Notes: generated by a model from the sequence alone, not told the origin. A stretch of DNA of 64,000 nucleotides from Candidatus Endomicrobium procryptotermitis (GCA_031279415.1 JAITIP010000018.1:124001-188000); one strand, 5' to 3'. Shown: positions 17,476 through 29,656, counted from the first letter of the stretch. A program made the numbers and translations.

Positions 17476-18939
17476 ATGATAGGATACATAAATAAAGGCG
17501 TTTTTCTCAATTATATAGATTGTCCGACTTTGGGCTGGATGTCGAAAAGAGGGTTGGTTCCGCGTCAGAACGGACTTAACGATAAACTTTTGATGCTTGA
17601 AGGAAGAAATATACACAAATTGTCGTGGAAACTTTTTCCAGATGCAGTAAATGCCAAAAAAAGTGACATACTTGATTCCAACCAACGCACAAAACAGCTT
17701 ATAGAAGAAGGCGCGTGTACAATTCTAGAAGCTTCTTTTGTTGCCGGCGGTTTTTCCGTCAGGACAGATATAATAGTGAAAACTAAGAACAACAGATGGC
17801 ATTTATATGAAGTAAAATCCGGTAGCAAGTATAAAGTCAAATATGTTGAAGATATGGCATTTAGCGCCATGGTTTTGTCGAAGTATGGACTTCAAATTGA
17901 AAAAGCCTCTCTTATGCATTTGTCGCATAATTACCGTTTGGGAATGAGCGAAGAAAAACTTTTCAGCTCTTTGGACTGTTCCGAAAAAGTTTGCACAAAA
18001 GCCTCCGAATATTCTGGCATTTCACAAAAAGCTTTGGATGACATAAAATCTGATAAAATGCCCGACCCTTTTCTTAAAAGGCAATGCAAAAATTGTCCAG
18101 TTTTTGATGTCTGCATGGGAAAAGGCATGAAAAATCATATTTTTGATTTGCCGCGGCTTTCTGGAATCGCCATTGAAGGGCTTATAGCGCTCGGCGCGGA
18201 CACTATAGATAAAGTTCCGGTCGATTTTGAGCTTACTGAACATCAAAAAATAGTGAAAAACTGCGTTCTTACCTCAACATATTATGTCAGTAAAAATCTT
18301 AAAGCAGAACTGGAAAAAATAAAATATCCGGTTTTTTATCTGGACTTTGAATCCGTAACCACGATAATGCCTCTTTATCCGGACATTGCTCCGCATACAC
18401 AGCTTTTAACGCAGTTTTCGATACACAAAAGCGAAAATGTTGAGGAAGCGTTAAAGCATTTTGAATATATAGCCGATCATACAAAAGACTGCCGTCGCGA
18501 AATAGCCGAAAAACTTGTCAAATGCTTTGGCAGGGAAGGAAGCATAATAACTTATTCGAATTTTGAAAAAGTCGCAATAAGAAGGCTTGCCCCGATGTTT
18601 CCTGATTTGACCGAAGCTTTAAAAAATATAATTGACAGGCTTGTCGATATTGAAGCCATAGTGCGCAATAATTATTATGACGTAAACTTTCATGGACGCT
18701 CTTCGATTAAAATAGTTCTCCCTGTAATGGTACCCGAAATGAATTATAAAGATCTTGAAATAGGCGAAGGCGCAGCTGCTGCTGCGGCATTTTCATTTAT
18801 GGCTATGGGGCTATACGATGAAACAAAAATTAACGAAACGAAAAAAAATCTTCTGCAATACTGCGCTCAAGACACGCTTGCCATGGTCAAAATTCATAAA
18901 TTCTTAATTGACGCTGCCGCTGAAAAATATAGAAATTAG
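17476..18939 (+). CDS. DUF2779-type double nuclease with Fe-S cluster motif
   Basis: Residues 1-215 read as a PD-(D/E)XK (RecB/Cas4-like) nuclease: His47 in LEGRNIH, Asp98 in RTDI, Glu112 and Lys114 in YEVKSG. Four cysteines (Cys16 in DCP; Cys204, 207 and 213 in QCKNCPVFDVC) have the AddB/Cas4 4Fe-4S arrangement of one N-terminal plus three C-terminal cysteines. Residues from about 285 form a DEDD-exonuclease-like DUF2779 domain: Asp290 and Glu292 in YLDFES, YSNFEKVAI, and YCAQD with Asp466. No Cas genes are nearby. The 169-base gap before it holds no recognisable gene, and the ATG lacks a good SD. The biological substrate is unknown. Confidence 0.82.
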   Translation: MIGYINKGVFLNYIDCPTLGWMSKRGLVPRQNGLNDKLLMLEGRNIHKLSWKLFPDAVNAKKSDILDSNQRTKQLIEEGACTILEASFVAGGFSVRTDIIVKTKNNRWHLYEVKSGSKYKVKYVEDMAFSAMVLSKYGLQIEKASLMHLSHNYRLGMSEEKLFSSLDCSEKVCTKASEYSGISQKALDDIKSDKMPDPFLKRQCKNCPVFDVCMGKGMKNHIFDLPRLSGIAIEGLIALGADTIDKVPVDFELTEHQKIVKNCVLTSTYYVSKNLKAELEKIKYPVFYLDFESVTTIMPLYPDIAPHTQLLTQFSIHKSENVEEALKHFEYIADHTKDCRREIAEKLVKCFGREGSIITYSNFEKVAIRRLAPMFPDLTEALKNIIDRLVDIEAIVRNNYYDVNFHGRSSIKIVLPVMVPEMNYKDLEIGEGAAAAAAFSFMAMGLYDETKINETKKNLLQYCAQDTLAMVKIHKFLIDAAAEKYRN

Positions 18940-19277
18940 CTCACCGTTTAGACTGCATATCATTAATATGAATATGATATGAGTAAAATAGCAGGCTAAT
19001 CAAAAGAAAAATCCATATATTTTTTAAGAACTTACATTTTTTGGCATAATTAAGCATCTTAACCGCATGGGGGGCAATAATCTCCTTCAAAGACACAGGA
19101 ATGGTCTCAATAATGAAACAGGAGAACTTTATATTTTAGTCATTGCATGTAAATATATCTGCTGCAAAAAGCGGGAAAAGTGAAAACAATAGCAAAAAAA
19201 GAAAAAGCTTTAAATTATGAATATGACAAAATATGCTTTATTTTATATAATCTTCTATAAAAATGGGGGAGATTTAA
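18940..19277 (+). other. Intergenic region: hairpin, possible decayed frame and a promoter
   Basis: A perfect 8-bp inverted repeat (CATATCAT at 18956-18963, ATGATATG at 18974-18981) follows the DUF2779 gene; it lacks a T-run. From about 19045 one plus-strand frame reads ILTAWGAIISFKDTGM and continues past a single internal TAG to a second stop near 19219. It could be a decayed gene end, but I recognise no family. A good promoter at 19223-19251 ends the region. Confidence 0.4.
19223..19251 (+). promoter_or_regulatory. Sigma-70 promoter of the polysaccharide gene run
   Basis: ATGACA (19223-19228), a spacer of exactly 17 bases and a perfect TATAAT (19246-19251). The next gene's ATG is 26 bases further on, with GGGGGAG as SD. 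Confidence 0.75.
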
Positions 19278-20243
19278 ATGTCAATTTTGATTACCGGAGC
19301 GGCAGGGTTTATCGCGGGCAAAGTATGCGAAATGCTTCTAAAGTCGGGGAAAGACATCGTTGCAATAGACAATATGAACAATTATTATGATGTGAAAATA
19401 AAAAATTACAGGCTTAGAAATCTGAAAAAACTGAAAGGTTTTATATTTTATAAATCAGATATTGAAAATAGAAAAAGTATTGAAAATATAGTAAAAAGAC
19501 ATAAAATTACCGCTATTATAAATCTTGCCGCAAGAGCAGGAGTGCGTTATAGCATGGAAAATCCGTTTATATATGTTTCCACAAATACTATGGGTACGCT
19601 TAATCTTCTTGACATTGCAAAAGATTACAAAATCAATAAATTTGTTTTGGCATCAACTTCTTCTTTGTACGCGGGGCAAAAAATGCCTTTCAGCGAAAAT
19701 CTTGCCGTAAACACTCCTATTTCTCCGTACGCCTCTTCGAAAAAAGGCGCGGAAGCAATTTGTTATTCTTATCATTATTTATACGGTTTGGATATAACGG
19801 TTGTCAGATATTTTACCGTTTATGGACCAGCTGGAAGACCCGATATGAGCATAATACGTTTTATCAAATGGATTGATGAAGGAAAACCGATTGAACTTTT
19901 CGGGGACGGTTCACAAAGCAGAGATTTCACTTATGTCGATGATATAGCAAGAGGAACAATTAAAGCTTTAAAAAAAACCGGCTATAAAATTATAAATCTT
20001 GGAAGCAATAGACCGTATAAACTCAGCCATATGATTAACCTTATAGAAAAATATCTCGGAAAAAAAGCAGCATACGATTATAAACCATTCCATAAAGCTG
20101 ATATAACCGCGACATGGGCTAACATAAACGAAGCAAAGAAAACATTTGGCTGGACGCCAAAAATTTCTTTAGAGCAGGGCATAAAAAAGACAGTAGATTG
20201 GTATATTGAAAATAAATCATGGTTTAAAAATGTTAAATTGTAA
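19278..20243 (+). CDS. NAD-dependent sugar epimerase (UDP-glucuronate/galactose 4-epimerase-like)
   Basis: Extended short-chain dehydrogenase/reductase of 321 residues that likely epimerises a UDP-sugar for surface polysaccharide. The Rossmann start is TGAAGFIAGKV: the third glycine of GxxGxxG is Ala. DNMNNYYDVKIKNYRL resembles UDP-glucuronate 4-epimerases. The catalytic Tyr and Lys are in YASSK and the Ser/Thr in ASTSSLY. PDMSIIRFI and the C-terminal GWTPKISLEQGI fit the family. The gene is followed at once by a UDP-sugar dehydrogenase. The exact substrate is not determined. Confidence 0.88.
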   Translation: MSILITGAAGFIAGKVCEMLLKSGKDIVAIDNMNNYYDVKIKNYRLRNLKKLKGFIFYKSDIENRKSIENIVKRHKITAIINLAARAGVRYSMENPFIYVSTNTMGTLNLLDIAKDYKINKFVLASTSSLYAGQKMPFSENLAVNTPISPYASSKKGAEAICYSYHYLYGLDITVVRYFTVYGPAGRPDMSIIRFIKWIDEGKPIELFGDGSQSRDFTYVDDIARGTIKALKKTGYKIINLGSNRPYKLSHMINLIEKYLGKKAAYDYKPFHKADITATWANINEAKKTFGWTPKISLEQGIKKTVDWYIENKSWFKNVKL

Positions 20244-20265
20244 AAAATTCATTAAAGGAAAAATA

Positions 20266-21567
20266 ATGTATAAAGAGTTACTGCGGAAAATTAATGACAA
20301 AAAAGCGAAAATAGGAATTATCGGTCAGGGATACGTCGGGCTCCCTTTGTCTGTTGAGCTTTGCAAACGCGGATTTAAAGTGACGGGATTTGAAGTTGAT
20401 AAATCTAAAGTTTCCGATATAAATAGAGGAAAATCTTATATAGGCGATGTTTCATCGGATGATATGAAAGAGCTTGTCAAATCCGGCAGCTTTGACGCTA
20501 CGTTAGATTTTAAAAGCCTTTCAAAAGAGGACGTAATAATAATATGCGTTCCGACACCTTTAAGAAAGTCAAAAGATCCGGACGTGTCTTATATTTTGTC
20601 TGCGGCGCAAAATGTTAAAAATAGTTTAAAAAAAGGTCAGCTTGTAATTCTTGAATCCACGACTTACCCGGGAACTACCAAAGATCTCATGTTGCCGATT
20701 TTGAAAGAAACGGGGCTTGAAGCGGGAAAAGATTTCTTTTTGGCTTTCAGTCCAGAAAGGATCGATCCTTCGAATAAAAAATTCGGAATACAAAATACTC
20801 CTAAAGTCGCAGGGGGAGTTAGTGTTCATTGTACGGAGCTGGCGGCGGCCGTTTACGGTTCGTTTACAAAAGTGCAGAAAGTTTCTTCGACTGAAGCCGC
20901 CGAAATGGTAAAACTTTTGGAAAACACTTTCAGAGCGGTAAATATTGCGCTTGTCAATGAAGTGGCTTTGATGTGTAATAAACTTGAGCTAAACGTTTGG
21001 GAAATAATAGATGCGGCTGCGACAAAACCTTTTGGCTTTATGCCTTTTTATCCCGGACCAGGAATAGGCGGGCATTGCATTCCTTTAGATCCTCACTACT
21101 TATCGTGGAAACTTAAAACTTTAAATTTTTATTCAAGATTTATAGAACTTGCCGGCGAAATGAATTCAAAAATGCCGGAATACGTCGTTTCAAAAGTCAC
21201 AGACGCTTTAAACTACAAATCGAAAGCTTTAAAAGGTTCGAAAATTATCATTTTAGGCGCAGCGTACAAGAAAAATGTGGCTGATGTAAGAGAATCGCCC
21301 GCTCTTGACGTGATAAATCTTTTAATTTTGAAAGGTGCTAAAGTCTCTTATTACGATCCCTATATACCTTCAATAAAAAATTGCAACTGCGGGCAGAGCT
21401 TATTTTCGGAAAAAAATCTTGACGGACTGAAAAAATATGATGCTGTAGTTATCATAGCAGACCATACCTGTGTCGATTATAAAAAAGTCTTAAAAGATTC
21501 TAAAATAATAATAGACACGAGAAACGTGTTCAAAGATAACAAATCGGGCAAAATCGTAGGAATATAA
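20266..21567 (+). CDS. Nucleotide sugar dehydrogenase (UDP-GlcNAc 6-dehydrogenase-like, WbpA/WecC)
   Basis: Oxidises the C6 of a UDP-sugar to a uronic acid with two NAD. It has the Rossmann motif GIIGQGYVGLPLSVEL, ESTTYPGTT, FSPERIDP, and the catalytic Cys in GIGGHCIPLDPHYL; the C-terminal UDP-binding domain has GAAYKKNVADVRESPAL. FSPERIDPSN and GGHCIPLDPHYL are closer to the UDP-GlcNAc/ManNAc dehydrogenase group than to UDP-glucose dehydrogenase. The ATG at 20266 has AAAGGAA upstream; an earlier in-frame start would lie inside the epimerase gene. 433 residues. Confidence 0.9.
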   Translation: MYKELLRKINDKKAKIGIIGQGYVGLPLSVELCKRGFKVTGFEVDKSKVSDINRGKSYIGDVSSDDMKELVKSGSFDATLDFKSLSKEDVIIICVPTPLRKSKDPDVSYILSAAQNVKNSLKKGQLVILESTTYPGTTKDLMLPILKETGLEAGKDFFLAFSPERIDPSNKKFGIQNTPKVAGGVSVHCTELAAAVYGSFTKVQKVSSTEAAEMVKLLENTFRAVNIALVNEVALMCNKLELNVWEIIDAAATKPFGFMPFYPGPGIGGHCIPLDPHYLSWKLKTLNFYSRFIELAGEMNSKMPEYVVSKVTDALNYKSKALKGSKIIILGAAYKKNVADVRESPALDVINLLILKGAKVSYYDPYIPSIKNCNCGQSLFSEKNLDGLKKYDAVVIIADHTCVDYKKVLKDSKIIIDTRNVFKDNKSGKIVGI

Positions 21568-21568
21568 A

Positions 21569-22465
21569 ATGAAAAAAAAAGAAAATTTTTTGAAAATTTT
21601 TATAAATAATCTGCGTTATTTGTTCAGATATAATATTAAACAGATGGAAAAAAATTCTGTCAAAAAATATGAACTTCCATTTTTGTTTGATAATCTAAAA
21701 TACGAGTTGGAGTATGATAATGTAAAGCCTGTCAGACCTGAGATATTCGATTATAATGAGACGATAGATATTCTTATAAAATCGGATAAAAGTTTGATTC
21801 GTTACGGCGATGGAGAGTTTATGGTAATGATGGGGAAATCCATACCTTTTCAGGAATATAACGAAGATTTGGCAGATAAGTTGAAAAATATTCTCAAAAC
21901 CAAATCCGAAAAAATTCTTATAGGAATTCCATACGTTACATTTTATTCGTTTGATTTAATGACGGAATATGCAAGAGAATATATGTGGCAATGGAGTATT
22001 GAAAACAGAAAAAAGATTATTGAACTCATTGATATTGAAACGAAATACTGTGATACTCTGTGCAGCCAGGTATACGCCAATTATAATATCGATTTTAAGG
22101 AATACTTCAAAAAAGTGCAAATGATTTGGGAAGGAAAAGATATAGTGATAATATGCGGCGATAGAGTTTTTAAAAATATAAAAAATAATATTTTCGATAA
22201 TGCTGCGTCTATAAAGTATTTATATACTTTGTCCAAAAATGCTTTTTATAAATATGATGAGATATTGAAAGAAGCGCTGAAAGAAGATAAAGAAAGACTT
22301 ATTATAGTTATTTCTGGTCCTACTGCTAACATTTTGGTAAATGATCTGGCGAAAAACGGATACAGAGCCTTGGATTTTGGACATATAGCCAAAGATTATG
22401 ATTATTACATTGCAAATGTAATTCATACCAAAGAATCAAATCGTCAATTTTTCAGCCCGGATTAG
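21569..22465 (+). CDS. GT-D fold glycosyltransferase (DUF1792-type)
   Basis: The 298 residues show the GT-D signature: RYGDGE at residues 78-83 and, near the C terminus, a segment running from ISGPTANILVNDL to YRALDFGHI. This matches the DUF1792/GT-D family found at the end of streptococcal serine-rich-protein glycosylation clusters and in capsule loci. A very basic first 30 residues precede the domain. It starts one base after the dehydrogenase stop and is likely cotranscribed. The acceptor is unknown. Confidence 0.8.
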   Translation: MKKKENFLKIFINNLRYLFRYNIKQMEKNSVKKYELPFLFDNLKYELEYDNVKPVRPEIFDYNETIDILIKSDKSLIRYGDGEFMVMMGKSIPFQEYNEDLADKLKNILKTKSEKILIGIPYVTFYSFDLMTEYAREYMWQWSIENRKKIIELIDIETKYCDTLCSQVYANYNIDFKEYFKKVQMIWEGKDIVIICGDRVFKNIKNNIFDNAASIKYLYTLSKNAFYKYDEILKEALKEDKERLIIVISGPTANILVNDLAKNGYRALDFGHIAKDYDYYIANVIHTKESNRQFFSPD

Positions 22466-22515
22466 TTTTGTTTTGAAATTTTCATATAAAAATTAAGTAT
22501 TGAAAGGAGGAAGTT

Positions 22516-23604
22516 ATGGCAAAAGATGAAAAACTTAAAGCTTTGGATTTGGCTCTTTCACAGATAGAAAAAGATTTTGGAAAAGAAGCTATTATGAGGC
22601 TCGGTGAGAAACACGCCAAAACGAAAGTTGACGTGATACCTACGGGTGCGCTGCCTTTGGACATAGCGATAGGTGTCGGCGGAATTCCCAGAGGAAGAAT
22701 AATCGAAATTTATGGACCTGAATCTTCGGGTAAAACTACTTTGGCATTATGTATGGTTGCACAAACACAAAAATCTGGCGGAATAGCCGCATATATAGAC
22801 GCTGAACCTGCGATGGATCCGGAATATGCTGCGAAACTTGGCGTTGACATAGAAAATCTTTTGATTTCACAGCCTGATTCCGGCGAACAGGCATTGGAAA
22901 TTGCCGACAAACTCGTCCGCTCTGGGGCTGTTGACATTATTGTTGTTGATTCAGTGGCGGCATTGGTTCCGAGAGCCGAAATCGAAGGGGAAATGGGAGA
23001 TTCTTTCGTAGGTTTGCAGGCAAGGCTTATGAGCCAGGCTCTTAGAAAGCTTACGGCAAATATATCGAAATCAAAAACGTCAATAATTTTTATAAATCAG
23101 CTAAGGCAGAAAATAGGCGTTATGTGGGGAAGTCCTGAAACCACCCCAGGAGGGCTTGCTCTTAAATTTTATTCTTCAGTAAGGCTTGATATCAGAAGGA
23201 TTGAATCCGTTAAGAAAGGTGATGAAATTTTGGGCAATAGAGTAAGAGTAAAAGTAGTAAAAAATAAAGTTGCGGCTCCGTTTAAACAGGCCGAATTTGA
23301 AATAATGTTTGGCGTCGGGATAGACAGAATGGGTTACCTTGTGGATATGGGCGTCGCCGATGGGATAATAGATAAAGCAGGAGCTTTTTTCAGTTATAAC
23401 GGCGATAGGCTAGGACAGGGAAGAGATAATGTAAAGATATATTTGAGAGAACATCAGGAAATAGCTGTGGAGATAGAATCTAAAATCCGCGCTAAAGCTT
23501 TTGGCGTCGGAGAATCTTCTGAAAAGGATAATAAACAAGAAGAAACAAAAACCGAAGTTTCGGCTGCCAAAGAAAAAAATATGAAAATGCAAAAGAAGAG
23601 TTAA
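22516..23604 (+). CDS. recA: RecA recombinase
   Basis: Strand-exchange protein for homologous recombination. Walker [10 protein letters not shown] is at residues 67-75. [20 protein letters not shown], the loop region [15 protein letters not shown] and [13 protein letters not shown] are all present. The 362 residues end in a Lys/Glu-rich tail. The strong SD GAAAGGAGG precedes the ATG. It is embedded between polysaccharide genes. I saw no recognisable LexA box in the 50 bases upstream, and a clear promoter of its own is not visible. Confidence 0.98.
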   Translation: MAKDEKLKALDLALSQIEKDFGKEAIMRLGEKHAKTKVDVIPTGALPLDIAIGVGGIPRGRIIEIYGPESSGKTTLALCMVAQTQKSGGIAAYIDAEPAMDPEYAAKLGVDIENLLISQPDSGEQALEIADKLVRSGAVDIIVVDSVAALVPRAEIEGEMGDSFVGLQARLMSQALRKLTANISKSKTSIIFINQLRQKIGVMWGSPETTPGGLALKFYSSVRLDIRRIESVKKGDEILGNRVRVKVVKNKVAAPFKQAEFEIMFGVGIDRMGYLVDMGVADGIIDKAGAFFSYNGDRLGQGRDNVKIYLREHQEIAVEIESKIRAKAFGVGESSEKDNKQEETKTEVSAAKEKNMKMQKKS

Positions 23605-23625
23605 AGAGTGGACTGCGGAGCTATT

Positions 23626-23677
23626 GTATTTCGTCTTTGCCGAAACAGGATAATAAGTTTTCGCAAAGCTAAAATAC
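23626..23677 (+). terminator. Long imperfect hairpin downstream of recA
   Basis: The 20-base arms at 23626-23645 and 23658-23677 pair with a few mismatches (GTATTT with AAATAC, CTTTGC with GCAAAG, GAAA with TTTT) around a 12-base loop. It lies 22 bases after the recA stop. There is no proper T-run, so it may be a processing or stability element rather than a true intrinsic terminator. Confidence 0.45.
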
Positions 23678-23723
23678 ATTAAACTCATTCTTTGTTCTAT
23701 CTTTAAAAAATAGGGGTTGAAAA

Positions 23724-24172
23724 ATGAAAAAGTATCTTTTTTGTTTATTAAGCATGTTTATTTTTACGGCTTTTCTGAATGCCGAAGTGCCAAATGAAAT
23801 AAGGTATAACGGAAGGCTTAAAAGTTACAAAACTCCTGTAAATGATACAGCGAAATGAATTTTAAGATGTATGAAAGTGAAGCAGGAGGGACGGCTCTGT
23901 GGGAAAGCGGTAATAAAAATATTAGTGTGACAAGCGGGATATTTACTTATACAATGAGTCCGAATATAGACTGGCGTAAAAAAGATATATGGCTTCAACT
24001 GGTTGTAAACGGCATAGAGCTTGCTCCCAGAGAAAAAATAATGGCACAAGCGTATGCTTTACATTCAAAATCAGCTGAAAATTTGACAGCATCTTCGGAA
24101 ATAAAAGTTAATATTTCTACCATTACTTCTTCAATAGGTCTTAATAACAGCGGTGATCGGATTATCTTATAA
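23724..24172 (+). pseudogene. Frameshifted secreted protein with YQGRL-type N-terminal domain
   Basis: An ATG at 23724 opens a signal peptide (MKKYLFCLLSMFIFTAFLNA) followed by EVPNEIRYNGRL and stops at a TGA at 23856. The other frame begins at an ATG overlapping that stop (ATGA) and reads MNFKMYESEAGGTALWES, then TSGIFTYTM and LAPREKIMAQAYALHS. Joined, these match a known secreted-protein pattern (YxGRL ... F.LYD...GGTALW ... V..G.F ... PR..... PYA), so a one-base loss in the AAAT run is the simplest reading. The joined product of about 149 residues is short for such proteins and probably also lost its C terminus. ATGA reinitiation is the alternative. Confidence 0.72.
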
Positions 24173-24193
24173 AGAATACAGGAGAGAAATAGA

Positions 24194-25111
24194 ATGAAAA
24201 TTTTAATTACAGGCGGTGCGGGCTTTATAGGTTCAAATATTGCGGATGCCGCTGTTGAGAACTCTCATAAGATTGTAATTTTGGATAATCTGTCTTCAGG
24301 CAAAAAAGAAAATATAAATAAAAAAGCGAAATTTTATAAAGCGGATATAGTTAATGCCAAAAAGGTGTCTGAAATCTTTAAAAGGGAAAAACCTGATATA
24401 ATTATACACTGTGCGGCTCAGATTGATGTAAGAAAATCTGTGTCTGACCCTAAGCATGATGCAAAGATTAATATTCTCGGTTCTTTGAACATACTAAAAG
24501 CCTGCGTCGAAAATAGAGTAAAAAAAGTCATATTCGCATCTTCGGGTGGAACGATTTACGGAGAATGCGGTTTGAAAGCTCCCGATGAAAATGCTTTTCC
24601 TAATCCTTTGTCTCCTTATGGGATTGCAAAATATTCCGTAGAAAATTACATAAAATTTTACTCGGAAATTCATGGGATTAAATATACGATTTTAAGATAC
24701 GGAAATGTTTACGGTCCGAGGCAGGATCCAAAAGGTGAAGCTGGAGTCATAGCGATTTTTGCGCTTAAAATGCTTAATAATGAGGCAGTCACGGTATTTG
24801 GCGATGGCAGACAGCTGAGGGATTATGTGTTTGTTTCAGATGTCGTAAACGCTAATTTAAAAGCTATTACAAAAGCCGACAATCAGATAATAAATATAGG
24901 CACGGGAAAAGCGGCTGCATTAAATGATATAGTTATGTTAATGTCTAAATTATCGAAGACAGATAAAAGACCGGTGTATAAACCCAAAAGAGAAGGAGAA
25001 TTGTTTAAGAGTTTTCTGAATATAAAAAAAGCGGCGAAAGTTTTGATGTGGAAACCGAAAATAAATATTAATCAAGGAATAAAAGATACTATTGATTATT
25101 TTTCAAAATAA
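24194..25111 (+). CDS. NAD-dependent epimerase (UDP-glucose 4-epimerase-like)
   Basis: Extended SDR of 305 residues. The NAD-binding motif is TGGAGFIGSNI, DNLSSGKKENI follows, the catalytic Ser/Thr lies in ASSGGTIYGE, and the Tyr/Lys pair is in YGIAK. RYGNVYGPRQDP and FVSDVVNANLKAI are typical of bacterial and archaeal GalE-like enzymes. It likely supplies an epimerised UDP-sugar to the glycosyltransferases nearby. The SD GGAGA precedes the ATG. Substrate assignment is by family only. Confidence 0.88.
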   Translation: MKILITGGAGFIGSNIADAAVENSHKIVILDNLSSGKKENINKKAKFYKADIVNAKKVSEIFKREKPDIIIHCAAQIDVRKSVSDPKHDAKINILGSLNILKACVENRVKKVIFASSGGTIYGECGLKAPDENAFPNPLSPYGIAKYSVENYIKFYSEIHGIKYTILRYGNVYGPRQDPKGEAGVIAIFALKMLNNEAVTVFGDGRQLRDYVFVSDVVNANLKAITKADNQIINIGTGKAAALNDIVMLMSKLSKTDKRPVYKPKREGELFKSFLNIKKAAKVLMWKPKININQGIKDTIDYFSK

Positions 25112-25158
25112 AATTTACATGAGTTTTTAAATAAAATTAAGAGTTTCAATGGGGGCTT

Positions 25159-26175
25159 ATGAAAGCTTTTGTTTTGGCGGCGGGTGCGGGAACGAGATTA
25201 AGACCTTTAACACATGATATTCCAAAACCTATGATTCCGATACTCGGCAAACCTGCTTTATATCATACTTTAAACAATCTCGGAAAATATGGTTTTGACA
25301 ATGTTTGCATAAACCTTTTTCACTGTCCGGACTGTATAACCGATTATTTCAAAAATAATTATATGGATATAAAGCTCAGTTATTCTTTAGAAAAAAAACT
25401 ACTCGGCACAGCTGGAGCCATAAAGAAGCAGGAAAAATTTTTAGACGAAACTTTTACCGTTATGTCGGGTGACGGACTGACAGACATCAACCTTGAAAAA
25501 GTTTTGGCTTTTCATAAAAAGAAAAAAGCTTTGGCCACGATAGTTTTAAAAAAGACTGATATAAGACTTGAATATGGCATTGTCGTTACAGATAAAACCT
25601 CTAGAGTAAAAAAGTTTGTGGAAAAGCCGAAATGGAGCGATATTTTTGCTGACATGGTAAACACCGGGATATATATTTTTGAGCCGGAAATATTAAAATA
25701 TGTCCCTGAAAATAAATTTTTTGATTTCAGCGTGGATTTGTTCCCCCTATTATTAAAAAATAAGAAAAAAGTTTTTGCTTATCCGATGGAAGAATATTGG
25801 ACGGATATCGGTAACATTCTAGAATACAAGAAAGGCGTTTTTGACGCTTTGGACGGGAAAGTGAAAATTAATGTCTCCGGATGTAAGAAACAAGGAAGCT
25901 ATATAAGCAAATATGCAAGGATTGATGAAAGTGCAAAAATAAAATGGCCTTGTTTTATAGATGACAATGCATATATAGGCAGAAATGTTATTATTAATCC
26001 TTATTCGGTTATATCCCAGAATGTGAGAATCGAAGATAATGCTGCCATAAAAAGTTCAGTTATATGGGAAGGTTCTCGTATAGGTAATGGTGCAAAGTTA
26101 AGCAATACTATAGTAGGATATAAAGGCAGAATTCCAGATGGCATTATGCTGTTTGATTCAATAATAATGAGTTAA
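25159..26175 (+). CDS. Sugar-1-phosphate nucleotidyltransferase with C-terminal left-handed beta-helix
   Basis: The N-terminal GT-A-like nucleotidyltransferase domain has [13 protein letters not shown] and [10 protein letters not shown], the nucleotide-binding signature, and MSGDGLTDI with the metal Asp. The C-terminal part has hexapeptide-repeat character ([33 protein letters not shown]). This is the GDP-mannose/glucose-1-phosphate pyrophosphorylase-like group. Of 338 residues. Which NTP and sugar it uses cannot be read with confidence. It likely feeds the surrounding polysaccharide pathway. Confidence 0.88.
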   Translation: MKAFVLAAGAGTRLRPLTHDIPKPMIPILGKPALYHTLNNLGKYGFDNVCINLFHCPDCITDYFKNNYMDIKLSYSLEKKLLGTAGAIKKQEKFLDETFTVMSGDGLTDINLEKVLAFHKKKKALATIVLKKTDIRLEYGIVVTDKTSRVKKFVEKPKWSDIFADMVNTGIYIFEPEILKYVPENKFFDFSVDLFPLLLKNKKKVFAYPMEEYWTDIGNILEYKKGVFDALDGKVKINVSGCKKQGSYISKYARIDESAKIKWPCFIDDNAYIGRNVIINPYSVISQNVRIEDNAAIKSSVIWEGSRIGNGAKLSNTIVGYKGRIPDGIMLFDSIIMS

Positions 26176-26194
26176 AAAATACAGGAGAAAGAAA

Positions 26195-28722
<2,528 letters not shown>

Positions 28723-28732
28723 GGAAAAATAA

Positions 28733-29656
28733 ATGATAAATATCGCTTTTGGTCTTGACGACAATTTCGCCCCTCACTGCGGAGCCGCGGTAGTTTCAAT
28801 ATTGAGTAATCATAAACTTTTATCCGATGAGGATAAAATACATTTTTTCTTTTTTGGAAATCTCAGCAATGAAAACAAAGAAAAACTTTCCTCACTTAAA
28901 GAAATTCAGGATTTTCGAGAAACGTTTATTGAGGTAGATAATTCCGAATTTGACAAACTTCCCCTGCGTAATGGGCAAAGAATCGCTATTTATAATGTAT
29001 TGATGATACCCGATTTGATTCCCAGTGAGATAAAAAAAGTAATTTTTCTTGACTGCGACATTATAGTAAATAAGGACATATCAGAACTGTGGAATATCGA
29101 CATTAAAGACCATCTGGTCGCGGCAGTGAAAGACAATTATATGGGAAAACAAAATTATTTTAATTCGGGAGTGATGGTTTTTAATTTGCCAAAGCTTCGT
29201 GAGTTTTGTTTCTACGATAAATGGAAAGAATACATAAAATATAATGTCTATAAAATGACTTTACACGATCAAGACATATTAAATCCCGTTTTAATGTCAA
29301 ATACTTTTTATCTTCCGGTAAATTGGAACGTTCATCACGGTATTTATTTGACTTTATACAAACAATACGATAAAAAAGATATTGACTCTTTTCTTTCTTT
29401 CTGTAATATAGTTCACTATTCCACGAAAGTAAAACCTTGGCATTCTCTTTCGGTGCATCCGCTGAAATATTTATATTTCAAATATGCGGAAATTACTCCG
29501 TGGAAAAATCAAATAAAAAAATATTCATGGTATGCTAAAACAAAAAGTTTTTTAAAGATATTTTTTAAATATTGGTTTGTTCACCCTGTCTTTTTTGTCA
29601 AACCTAAATTCTGGAAGAGTATAAAACAAAAAGGCTGGCTGATGACATTGTATTAA
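28733..29656 (+). CDS. Glycosyltransferase family 8
   Basis: Retaining GT-A glycosyltransferase resembling LPS core glucosyl/galactosyltransferases (WaaI/J/O type). FGLDDNFAPHCGAAVVSIL is the N-terminal donor region, VIFLDCDIIV carries the DxD metal motif, and YFNSGVMVFNL and DQDILNPVL follow. The C-terminal 60 residues are basic and aromatic (KIFFKYWFVHPVFFVKP), as in membrane-associated GT8 enzymes. 307 residues. A relic with the same C-terminal pattern follows 110 bases downstream. Confidence 0.9.
   Translation: MINIAFGLDDNFAPHCGAAVVSILSNHKLLSDEDKIHFFFFGNLSNENKEKLSSLKEIQDFRETFIEVDNSEFDKLPLRNGQRIAIYNVLMIPDLIPSEIKKVIFLDCDIIVNKDISELWNIDIKDHLVAAVKDNYMGKQNYFNSGVMVFNLPKLREFCFYDKWKEYIKYNVYKMTLHDQDILNPVLMSNTFYLPVNWNVHHGIYLTLYKQYDKKDIDSFLSFCNIVHYSTKVKPWHSLSVHPLKYLYFKYAEITPWKNQIKKYSWYAKTKSFLKIFFKYWFVHPVFFVKPKFWKSIKQKGWLMTLY

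Noticed and set aside
17476-18939. Cas4 and a CRISPR locus
   Set aside because: The nuclease and cysteine pattern resembles Cas4, but the protein has a DUF2779 exonuclease half and no repeats or cas genes are present in the window.
26176-26194. SAM riboswitch upstream of metK
   Set aside because: Only 19 bases separate metK from the previous gene, too few for any known SAM riboswitch.
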